Shown piece by piece: positions 53,666 to 60,548 of a stretch of 64,000 nucleotides of DNA. Numbering within the stretch: the stretch's first letter is position 1; each line of letters opens with the position of its first letter. The stretch covers positions 1,426,001 to 1,490,000 of the forward strand of contig NC_010162.1 in the NCBI RefSeq assembly GCF_000067165.1, given 5' to 3'. The position numbers and the translations under genes are program-made. The stretch is from Sorangium cellulosum So ce56 (GTDB lineage Bacteria; Myxococcota_A; Polyangia; Polyangiales; Polyangiaceae). The notes below the pieces were generated by a model. That model had not been told where the DNA came from. It was given only the letters and a program-made list of their open reading frames with translations, and ran no database searches.

Positions 53666-54841
53666 ATGCGCGTAGTCAACACAGCCGACATCCTCGCGAT
53701 CGAGTCTCTCAAGGCGGATGAGCGCACCCTGCTGGGGCTGTTCAAGGAACTCCGGAAACATTCGGAGCTCTCGGCTTACCTGCCCGAAGTCTGCCACCTG
53801 TCCTTGAGATGGGTACGCCTCCTCGAACGTCAGCCGCTCAGGCCTCGTGCGCTCCTCGGCAAAGGCATGATCGTCGTCACCGAGGGCTCGGGCGAGGTCA
53901 TCGGTGACTCGCCCTGCCGCGTCCAGGCGGGAGACGTCGTGATGGTCCCTCCCGGCGGGCTGCAGGGGCTCGTGGGCGGCGCGCCGGGCGGGCTCTCCGC
54001 GATATCCATCCATCTCGAGGAGCTCGACGAAAGCGAGCCTCGCTGGGACACGCCGTGTCTGTGCGCGGCGCTCGGGCGGGAGGACGGCGCGGACGAGGCG
54101 TCCCCGGATCGCGCCGTGTCCCCCGTGGATCTGCTCGTCGAGGAGAACGAGGTCCACGCGCGGGAGTTCGCGGGCAGCCCCTTGATGCAGCTCATCCGGT
54201 CCGAGCGCGCCCTCCGGGACGACGTGAAGCGGCGGATGCTCGGCGCGCTCCAGATCTGGTCGAACGCGTTCCAGAAGGTCCTGTGCGCCAGGGTCGTCTT
54301 CGAGTCGCACCCCGGGGCGATCGCGATCGCCGAGCGCCACCTCGCCGACGAGGTCGGGCACAACCGGAGGCTCTCCAGGATGCACGACCCGCGGAGCTCG
54401 CCGTCCTGGGACCGCGGCATCGCCGCAGCGTCGTCCTGGTTCATCGAGCGGATGGGCTCGGCGTCCACCGAGGAGCGGACGGTCCTCGTCCACTTCGTCA
54501 TCGAGCGCTGCGCCGACGTCCTCCTCACGGCGGCCCAGCAGATCTTCCCCGACTCGGACTACTTCGCGACGCACGCCGAGGTGGACGCCGAGCACTTCAA
54601 GCTCGGGTACAGCCTCCTGAAGGGCTTCCCCGGCCTGGACCTCGGCCCGCTGCGTGGCGCGCTCACCGAGGGCTGGCAGATGATGAACCTGATCTGCCAG
54701 CGCATCAGCGACATCGCTGCGGGGGACGGCGACGCGGCCGCCGAGATGCCGGCGGGCGGCGCGAGCCCCGGCGAGCTCGCCCGCGATCCTCGGCGCGAGC
54801 TGACGGCCGTGCTGGATGGCCTCTGCGGCGGTGTGATGTGA
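53666..54841 (+). CDS. Cupin fused to haem-oxygenase-like diiron (HDO) domain
   Basis: A 391-residue protein with a GGAGG site. Residues about 65-120 resemble a cupin ('VTEGSGEVIGDSPCRVQAGDVVMVPPGG') but lack the usual His metal ligands. Residues about 160-345 form an all-helical domain with the ligand pattern of haem-oxygenase-like diiron oxidases/oxygenases: Glu229-x2-His232 ('DEVGHN'), Glu280 ('FVIERCAD') and His303-x3-Asp307-x2-His310 ('HAEVDAEH'). Known HDO enzymes include UndA (fatty-acid decarboxylation) and SznF (N-nitrosation). The substrate here is unknown. No biosynthetic cluster surrounds it; mdh lies convergent after a hairpin. Confidence 0.8.
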   Translation: MRVVNTADILAIESLKADERTLLGLFKELRKHSELSAYLPEVCHLSLRWVRLLERQPLRPRALLGKGMIVVTEGSGEVIGDSPCRVQAGDVVMVPPGGLQGLVGGAPGGLSAISIHLEELDESEPRWDTPCLCAALGREDGADEASPDRAVSPVDLLVEENEVHAREFAGSPLMQLIRSERALRDDVKRRMLGALQIWSNAFQKVLCARVVFESHPGAIAIAERHLADEVGHNRRLSRMHDPRSSPSWDRGIAAASSWFIERMGSASTEERTVLVHFVIERCADVLLTAAQQIFPDSDYFATHAEVDAEHFKLGYSLLKGFPGLDLGPLRGALTEGWQMMNLICQRISDIAAGDGDAAAEMPAGGASPGELARDPRRELTAVLDGLCGGVM

Positions 54842-54857
54842 GCCGCTGAAGCGCCAA

Positions 54858-54891
54858 GGGAGAGGGAGAGCCCCTCGCTCTCTCCTCTCCC
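54858..54891. terminator. Hairpin between cupin-HDO and mdh genes
   Basis: gggagagggagag (54858-54870) pairs with ctctcctctccc (54880-54891) with one bulged base and a 9-base loop. Outside it, gcgcca (54851) and tggcgc (54901) can add an outer stem. It lies in the 114-base gap between two convergent stops, so a bidirectional terminator is likely. Confidence 0.55.
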
Positions 54892-54955
54892 TCCCGCACC
54901 TGGCGCGCGCGCTCTTCGCGCGCTTCGTGACGCGCGGCGCGCCGCGCGCCCGGCG

Positions 54956-55897
54956 CTAGCTCGAGGCCTTCACCACGTCGGTGATGCCCTGCACGCTCTT
55001 CGCGCTCTTCGCGAGCATCTCCTTCTCTTCTGCGGTCAGCGGCAGCTCGACGATCTTCTCGATGCCCTTGCCGCCGAGGATGACCGGCACGCCCATGAAG
55101 ATGTCCTTGTAGCCGTACTCGCCGTCCAGGTAGGCAGCGACGGGGAGCAGCCGCTTCTGGTCGAGCAGGTAGCTCTCGGCCATCGCGACGGCGCTCGAGG
55201 CGGGTGCATAGTAGGCGCTCGTCCCCATGAGCTGGACGATCTCGCCGCCGCCCTTGCGGGTCCTCGCGATGAGCGCGTCGAGCTTCTCCTTGCTGATGAG
55301 CTCGGTCGCGCGCACGCCGTTGATCGTGCACGCCGACGGGATGGGCACCATGTCATCGCCGTGGCCGCCGAGGACCATCGCGCGCACGTCCTTCACGGAC
55401 ACGTTCGCCTCGCGCGCCAGGAACAGCTGGAAGCGCGCGCTGTCGAGCACGCCCGCCATGCCGAGCACGCGCTCGCGCGGGAAGCCGGTGCGGCGCTTGA
55501 ACTCGTAGACCATCGCGTCGATCGGGTTCGAGATGACGATCACGAGCGCGTTCGGGCAGTGCTCCTTCGCGCCGTCCGCCACGCTGCGGATGATCGGCAG
55601 GTTCGTCGCGACCAGGTCGTCACGGCTCTGGCCCGGCTTGCGCGGGATGCCGGCCGTGACGATGAGGACGTCGGCCCCTGCACAGTCCGCCCAGCTCGAG
55701 GTGCCCTTGATCGAGGCGTCGTAGCCCAGCACGGCGCCGTTCTGCTCGAGGTCGAGCGCCTTGCCTTTCGCGAAGTCCGTCTTCTGGGGGATGTCGAACA
55801 GCACGACGTCCCCGAGCTCCTTGCGCGCGATGAGGGCCGCGAGCTCCCCGCCGATGTTGCCGGCGCCGATGAGGGCGATCTTTCTTCGGTTTGCCAT
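54956..55897 (-). CDS. mdh: Malate dehydrogenase (LDH-like type)
   Basis: A 313-residue enzyme that oxidises malate to oxaloacetate with NAD in the citric acid cycle. The NAD loop 'IGAGNIGG' lies at 10-17, with Asp35 after the second strand ('LFDIP') favouring NAD. The substrate Arg lies in 'GIPRKPGQSR' (83-92), and the catalytic His179 in 'GGHGDDMVP'. The Arg in the mobile loop marks it as malate- rather than lactate-specific. I chose the ATG at 55897; one six codons upstream is less likely. It diverges from purC across 128 bases. Confidence 0.95.
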   Translation of the reverse strand: MANRRKIALIGAGNIGGELAALIARKELGDVVLFDIPQKTDFAKGKALDLEQNGAVLGYDASIKGTSSWADCAGADVLIVTAGIPRKPGQSRDDLVATNLPIIRSVADGAKEHCPNALVIVISNPIDAMVYEFKRRTGFPRERVLGMAGVLDSARFQLFLAREANVSVKDVRAMVLGGHGDDMVPIPSACTINGVRATELISKEKLDALIARTRKGGGEIVQLMGTSAYYAPASSAVAMAESYLLDQKRLLPVAAYLDGEYGYKDIFMGVPVILGGKGIEKIVELPLTAEEKEMLAKSAKSVQGITDVVKASS

Positions 55898-56025
55898 GGG
55901 CGGCCCTATTACCACCCCCCCGGCCGGAGACCAACGGGGCTCCAGGGCGGGCGCGGGGGAGGGAACTCGGCCGGCGCCTTCGAAACCTGTCGACTCGGCC
56001 CGCGAGCCCGGGTAAGCCGCGCCCC

Positions 56026-56997
56026 ATGGTCACCGAGGACGATCTGCGCACCGCGCTCGGCAGGGTGCTCGAACGCACCTCGCTCGCGGGCCCCTTCGCC
56101 CGCTACGAGGGCAAGGTGCGGGACTGCTACACGACGCCGGACGGCCGCCGCCTGCTCGTCGTCACCGACCGCATCAGCGCCTTCGATCGCGTGCTCGGCA
56201 CGCTGCCGCTGAAGGGCCAGGTGCTGAACCGGCTGTCCGCCTTCTGGTTCGAGCGCACGCGGAGCGTCGCCCCGAACCACATGATCTCCCAGCCCGACCC
56301 GAACGTCCTCGAGGCGATCGAGTGTGTGCCCCTGCCGGTCGAGATGGTGGTGCGCGCCTACGTGACGGGCGTGACCTCGACCAGCATCTGGACGCACTAC
56401 GCGCGCGGCGAGCGCGTGTTCTGCGGCCACCGGCTCCCCGAGGGCCTCCGCAAGAACGAGCGCCTGCCGCGGCCCATCCTGACGCCGAGCACCAAGGCGC
56501 CGAAGGGCGGGCACGACCTCTCCGCCTCGCGCGAGGAGATCCTCGCCCTCGGCACGATCGACGCGCGCGACTTCGACGCCGCCGCCGAGATGGCCCTCGC
56601 GCTCTTCGACCACGGCGCCCGCGCGTGCGCGGAGCAGGGGCTCATCCTCGTCGACACCAAGTACGAGTTCGGCAAGGACCGGGACGGGAACATCGTCGTC
56701 ATCGACGAGATCCACACCCCCGACTCGTCCCGCTTCTGGTTCGCCTCGTCCTATGGCGAGCGCTTCGCGGCCGGCGAGGACCCGGAGTCGTTCGACAAGG
56801 AGTACGTGCGCCGCTGGCTCGCCGCGCGCGGCTTCCAGGGCGACGGGCCGATCCCCTCGATCCCGGACGAGGTCCGGATCGAGGCGTCCCGCCGCTACAT
56901 CGAGGCGTTCGAGCGGATCACCGGGGCGGCGTTCGTCCCCGACCTCGAGGACCCGGCGGTGCGCATCCCGCGCAACCTGGGGGCGTTCGCGCCGTAG
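56026..56997 (+). CDS. purC: SAICAR synthetase (phosphoribosylaminoimidazole-succinocarboxamide synthase)
   Basis: A 323-residue enzyme of de novo purine synthesis that joins aspartate to CAIR using ATP. Family motifs are 'GKVRDCYTT', 'VVTDRISAFDRVLG', 'GQVLNRLSAFWF', 'VVRAYVTG', 'ILVDTKYEFGKD' and 'VIDEIHTPDSSRFW'. The length and N-terminal extension fit the longer fungal/bacterial form (about 300 residues) rather than the short 240-residue type. It ends 27 bases before the convergent acetyltransferase-like gene. Confidence 0.95.
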   Translation: MVTEDDLRTALGRVLERTSLAGPFARYEGKVRDCYTTPDGRRLLVVTDRISAFDRVLGTLPLKGQVLNRLSAFWFERTRSVAPNHMISQPDPNVLEAIECVPLPVEMVVRAYVTGVTSTSIWTHYARGERVFCGHRLPEGLRKNERLPRPILTPSTKAPKGGHDLSASREEILALGTIDARDFDAAAEMALALFDHGARACAEQGLILVDTKYEFGKDRDGNIVVIDEIHTPDSSRFWFASSYGERFAAGEDPESFDKEYVRRWLAARGFQGDGPIPSIPDEVRIEASRRYIEAFERITGAAFVPDLEDPAVRIPRNLGAFAP

Positions 56998-57024
56998 CCC
57001 TCGCCCCGGCGCGGGGCCGGCGGC

Positions 57025-57945
57025 TCAGGCCTCGGGCGCGACGAGCTTCTTCGCCCAGAGGATGGCGTCCTTGCGGGCGCGGCCGACGACGAGGTGTCGC
57101 GCCAGCACGGCCGAGCGGCGGAAGCCGTTCGCGAGGAGGGCGGCGCACAGCTCCTGGTCGTCCGCGGGGGCGAAGGTGAACGTGCTCACGGCCTTCTCCT
57201 CGACGAGGCGCTCGCAGAGCGCGCCGATGGCCGCCGTCGTGGCGAGCCGCTCCGCCTCATGGCGCGGCGGGCACAGGATCTCCAGGAACGAGTTGCCGAA
57301 GCACGACTGCATCTCCCACGCGGCGTGCAGCGTGAAGCCGCCCCGCGCGGACAGGACGTAGCCCGTCCGCACCGCGTCGCGCCCGAACGGCTCGAAGCCC
57401 GTCAGCGCCCGCCCCGCCCGCTGCGCGGCCGCGACCGCGCGCCGCAGCTCGACGCCGCTCGCGGGCGCGATCTTGATCGCGGGCAGCGGCCGCCCCTCGG
57501 CCTCCCGGAGCAGCCGCCTCGCGCGGGCGATCGTGCGCTCCGCGAGCAGGACCGCCGGAGAGGCCGCGACGTCGTCTCCCTCGCCGCCCTCCTCTCCGTC
57601 GCCGCTCGCGCGCAGCCGTGACGTCATCTCGGACACGACCGCCCCGAGGATCCACGCGTCGCTGCGCTTGTAAAAGCCGGGGATCGACCCCTCCCGCGTG
57701 AACCCGAGGCGGGTCCACGTCGACACCTCGTCGCGCTCGACCAGCGTGAAGATCTTCTCGACCCCCTCGCGCTTGGCGGTCGACAGGACGAAGCTCCGCT
57801 TGGACGGCGTAGGTCCCGCGCGGAAGTCGACGATACGGAGCGTCCGGTGCCGTCGATTGACCAGGAGACAGAGCGAGACGGAGTCGTTCCGGAACAGGAG
57901 CTCGTCGACACCGCTGCTCGCCGAAGACAAGTTTGTCGCTGCCAT
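57025..57945 (-). CDS. Double acetyltransferase-like protein
   Basis: A 306-residue protein. The N-terminal half ends in 'RLGFTREGSIPGFYKRSDAWIL', very like the end of GNAT enzymes of the beta-lysine acetyltransferase (AblB) group. An acidic Gly/Glu linker (about 115-125) leads to a second half of similar size ('TIARARRLLREAEGRP' to 'LLANGFRRSAVLARHLVVG'). This half also looks GNAT-like but lacks a clear acetyl-CoA loop, so one or both halves may be inactive. An AT-rich palindrome cluster lies 50-75 bases upstream of its start. Confidence 0.65.
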   Translation of the reverse strand: MAATNLSSASSGVDELLFRNDSVSLCLLVNRRHRTLRIVDFRAGPTPSKRSFVLSTAKREGVEKIFTLVERDEVSTWTRLGFTREGSIPGFYKRSDAWILGAVVSEMTSRLRASGDGEEGGEGDDVAASPAVLLAERTIARARRLLREAEGRPLPAIKIAPASGVELRRAVAAAQRAGRALTGFEPFGRDAVRTGYVLSARGGFTLHAAWEMQSCFGNSFLEILCPPRHEAERLATTAAIGALCERLVEEKAVSTFTFAPADDQELCAALLANGFRRSAVLARHLVVGRARKDAILWAKKLVAPEA

Positions 57946-57991
57946 ACCCCCTCGCGCTCGGCGCAGACGTGACGCCTCGGATCAGATGTTC

Positions 57992-58021
57992 ATTGCAGAA
58001 TTGCAAATTGCAGATCTGCAA
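57992..58021 (-). promoter_or_regulatory. Operator-like palindrome with ATTGCA repeats
   Basis: ttgcagatctgcaa (58008-58021) is a perfect 14-bp palindrome. attgca occurs three times at 57992, 58000 and 58007. The cluster is about 47-76 bases upstream of the minus-strand start at 57945 and is much more A/T-rich than its surroundings. It looks like a repressor or activator site for that gene. Confidence 0.55.
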
Positions 58022-58084
58022 CGCCCCGTAGCAGCCGAGGCCCACAGCGTCAACGATGTCGGCGGGATCGCTGTGAGGAGGGGC

Positions 58085-58999
58085 TCAGGGGGTCGCGGCG
58101 AGCCGGCTCGCGTCGGTCGCCTTGACCCCGAGGGCCACGAGCGCCTCCTGGAGCCGGGAGCGCTGGAGGGAGATGCGGGTCGGCATCCCTCCGGAGATCT
58201 TGAACGTCTCGAGGAAGTTCACCCCGCTGTCGAACCGGGCGGCGAAGGTGATGCTGTCGTTGTCGACGACGACGGAGATGGGCGCGCGCTCCTGCCCGAT
58301 GAGGAGGAGCAGTGTCTTGTCGTAGGCCCCGCCCCGCTGGGAGGCGTCGACGAGGACGAGGCCCGGCTCGACGCGCTCGTAGCGGAGCGCGATCCGGCGC
58401 GTCTCGGCTTCCATGGCGGCGAGCTCGGCGCCGGCCTGGTCGATGGGAGTCCAGAGCGACGGGTCGGAGAGGCCTGACGCGAGGTGCCGGACGATGAGGC
58501 CGAAGAGGGCCTGATCGCGGGGGCGGGCGCGGAGCGCGCGGTCCATGCGGGTGGCGGCCGGGCCCGGGACGCCGATGCGGGTGTCGATGGCGCGGGCGTC
58601 GTCGTCGCAGCCGGGGTAGGGCTCGACGCCGCCGCGCATCCACTTCGCGCCGCTGGCGAGGCCGTCGAAGTCGACGTGGCAGACGAGGGTGTCGACGCGC
58701 CCGGCGCGGGCGACGAGCTCCGGCGTGATCATCTCGGGGCAGGCGCCGTGCTCGGCCTTGGTCGACAGGACGAAGCGGGGGTCGCCGGCGAAGCGCGCGT
58801 GGTGGGCGCTGTCGTGGTGATCGACCCAGGCGGCGAGCCGCGGCCCGAGGTCCTGGATGAGGGGGAGCGTGACCGTCTCGAAGCTCTTGCCCCCCGCCTC
58901 CGAGGCGAAGGCGATGTCGAGAACGGCGACGTTGCCGCGCAGATCGCGGGCGCGGGGGAGCTTGCGGGGCGAGGCGAAGGCGAGATCGAATCCGTGCAT
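58085..58999 (-). CDS. DHH-phosphoesterase-like protein with altered motif order
   Basis: A 304-residue protein. It contains 'WVDHHDSAHH' (Asp60-His61-His62, as motif III of DHH phosphoesterases) and 'CHVDFDGLASGAKW' (108-118, as motif I). In known DHH enzymes such as RecJ and NrnA, the H-x-D-x-D-G motif I comes before DHH; here it comes about 50 residues after. The C-terminal 'SGGMPTRISLQ' may replace the DHHA1 Gly-rich loop. Metal-dependent phosphodiesterase activity is possible but unproven. I chose the ATG at 58999; the frame is open further upstream without a good start. Confidence 0.65.
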   Translation of the reverse strand: MHGFDLAFASPRKLPRARDLRGNVAVLDIAFASEAGGKSFETVTLPLIQDLGPRLAAWVDHHDSAHHARFAGDPRFVLSTKAEHGACPEMITPELVARAGRVDTLVCHVDFDGLASGAKWMRGGVEPYPGCDDDARAIDTRIGVPGPAATRMDRALRARPRDQALFGLIVRHLASGLSDPSLWTPIDQAGAELAAMEAETRRIALRYERVEPGLVLVDASQRGGAYDKTLLLLIGQERAPISVVVDNDSITFAARFDSGVNFLETFKISGGMPTRISLQRSRLQEALVALGVKATDASRLAATP

Positions 59000-59306
59000 G
59001 GCGTGGCTTCCCGGGGAGGTAGGTACCGTCCAGCCGGGCGACCCGGCGCGTGCCGCGGCGGGCGCCCTGCTCCATACACCCGAAACGGTGGAAGCGCTGC
59101 GGCGGAGGACCTTTCTCGGGCGAGGCCTGAATGATCCGCTAGGATGATCCGACCAACGGCAGGGGCGGCTCGGCGTACCGGGCGGCCCCGCAGTGAGTGC
59201 GCCGCCGCGCAGAGCAGGCCGGCGGTTCCAGGGAGACTCGACAGGTGGGGACCGCGCTCGGGCTCGCCACGCGAGCGGGGCTGCCGTCCTGTGTCGGAGG
59301 AAGTGG
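59000..59306. other. 307-base divergent region with direct repeat
   Basis: The gap separates the DHH-like gene (minus) from an exported protein gene (plus). atgatccg occurs twice, at 59131 and 59144, 13 bases apart, a possible pair of regulator half-sites. The region ends with a clear GGAGG site at about 59297. Nothing else is seen. Confidence 0.45.
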
Positions 59307-60407
59307 ATGAGAAGCGACGTTCTGGGACTCGGTCTTCTGGCTCTTGGGGGGGTGCTCTGCGCGGGGCTCCCGGGCACGCCGGCCGTCTCCGAGGCGAAGG
59401 CAGAGCCCGCCCAGGTGGTGGTGTCGGCCGCGCAGGTGACGGGGGCGGCCGCGCAGGCGACCGCGACGGTCGGCCAGGCGGTGTCGGGGCCGGCGTGCAA
59501 GCTGAAGGGGACGGCGCCGGTGCCCAAGGGCGCCCGGCTGCATGACGCGCCGAGCGGCGGCAGGACGGTCGCGAGCTTCACCGGCGCGCTGGTCCCGATG
59601 ACGCTGAGCGCGATCCCGGCGGATCCGGCGGCGGGCCGCGCGCGGCTGAGCACGTCGGACAGCTCGCCTGCGCTGCGGATCGACGGCTACATCGCGCCCT
59701 CGGACGTCGCGGTGTTCACGACGCGCGACATCCCGGTCATCGCCGGGCACGTGTGGATCTCGAGCGCGCAGAAGGTGAAGCTCGTCGCGGCCACGGGCGA
59801 CTCGCTGCGCGCGGAGCTCTCGATCTCCGGGTCCGAGAGGCAGACAGCGAAGGCCTCGGCCCCCTGCGACGCCTTCGCGCTGCAGCGCGGCGTCCCCACG
59901 AAGATGGAGATCCCCGGCAGCGCCCGCGGGTACCTGATGAAGACGTCGACGATCGAGCTCTTCGATCGACCGGACGGCGACGTGATCTTCACGCTGCGGA
60001 TGCTGGAGGGGACGGCCCAGCTCTTCTGGAGCACCGAGGCGAAGTCCGGCTTCGTCCACCTGATGTCGCGGGGCGACCTCACGATCGACGCCTGGGCGCG
60101 CCTCAAGGATCTCGAGCCGCTGAAGAAGGGCGAGATGATGGACCAGTACATCCCGCCGACGACCGCGGTGGCCGGCGCGCAGCTGGCGCTCGACAAGGCG
60201 CCGCCGATCGTGAAGGCGACGAGGGCGATCCCGGTCCGCGCGCGGCGCGACGAGAAGGAGAAGCCGATCGGCGAGATCGAGGCCGGCGCGGAGATCTACC
60301 TGCTCGAGACGGTGGCGGGCTGGACCAACGTGCTCCCGAAGGCGCTCGGGATGACGCCGCCGGACGAGGGCGGCTTCTGGATCCCCGCCACGGAGACGCC
60401 GAAGTAG
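59307..60407 (+). CDS. Exported protein, function unknown
   Basis: A 366-residue protein with a GGAGG site. A signal peptide ends near 'GTPAVSEAKA'. The mature part contains two or three beta-rich modules with a regular 'GARLHDAPSGG', 'IELFDRPDGDVIFTL' and 'IPVRARRDEKEKPIGEIEAGAEIYLLE' pattern, which recalls SH3-like repeats of envelope proteins. Two Cys are present (in 'GPACKL' and 'SAPCDAF') and may form a disulfide. A perfect hairpin follows the stop by 10 bases. Confidence 0.7.
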   Translation: MRSDVLGLGLLALGGVLCAGLPGTPAVSEAKAEPAQVVVSAAQVTGAAAQATATVGQAVSGPACKLKGTAPVPKGARLHDAPSGGRTVASFTGALVPMTLSAIPADPAAGRARLSTSDSSPALRIDGYIAPSDVAVFTTRDIPVIAGHVWISSAQKVKLVAATGDSLRAELSISGSERQTAKASAPCDAFALQRGVPTKMEIPGSARGYLMKTSTIELFDRPDGDVIFTLRMLEGTAQLFWSTEAKSGFVHLMSRGDLTIDAWARLKDLEPLKKGEMMDQYIPPTTAVAGAQLALDKAPPIVKATRAIPVRARRDEKEKPIGEIEAGAEIYLLETVAGWTNVLPKALGMTPPDEGGFWIPATETPK

Positions 60408-60416
60408 CGAGGGCGC

Positions 60417-60444
60417 GCGGGCCCGCCGTGCGCGGCGGGCCCGC
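60417..60444 (+). terminator. Perfect GC-rich hairpin after the exported-protein gene
   Basis: gcgggcccgcc (60417-60427) and ggcgggcccgc (60434-60444) form an 11-bp perfect stem with a 6-base loop, starting 10 bases after the stop at 60407. No T-run follows. It probably terminates or attenuates before the HEAT-repeat gene. Confidence 0.6.
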
Positions 60445-60548
60445 CCGGACGACGCGCCGCAGCGCCGGTCCGGGTGGGAGCGGCGCTGTGCTCGAGGCGC
60501 CAACTCTCGATCAACTCTCGAGCGGTTTCGCCGCGCCGGGCGACTAGG

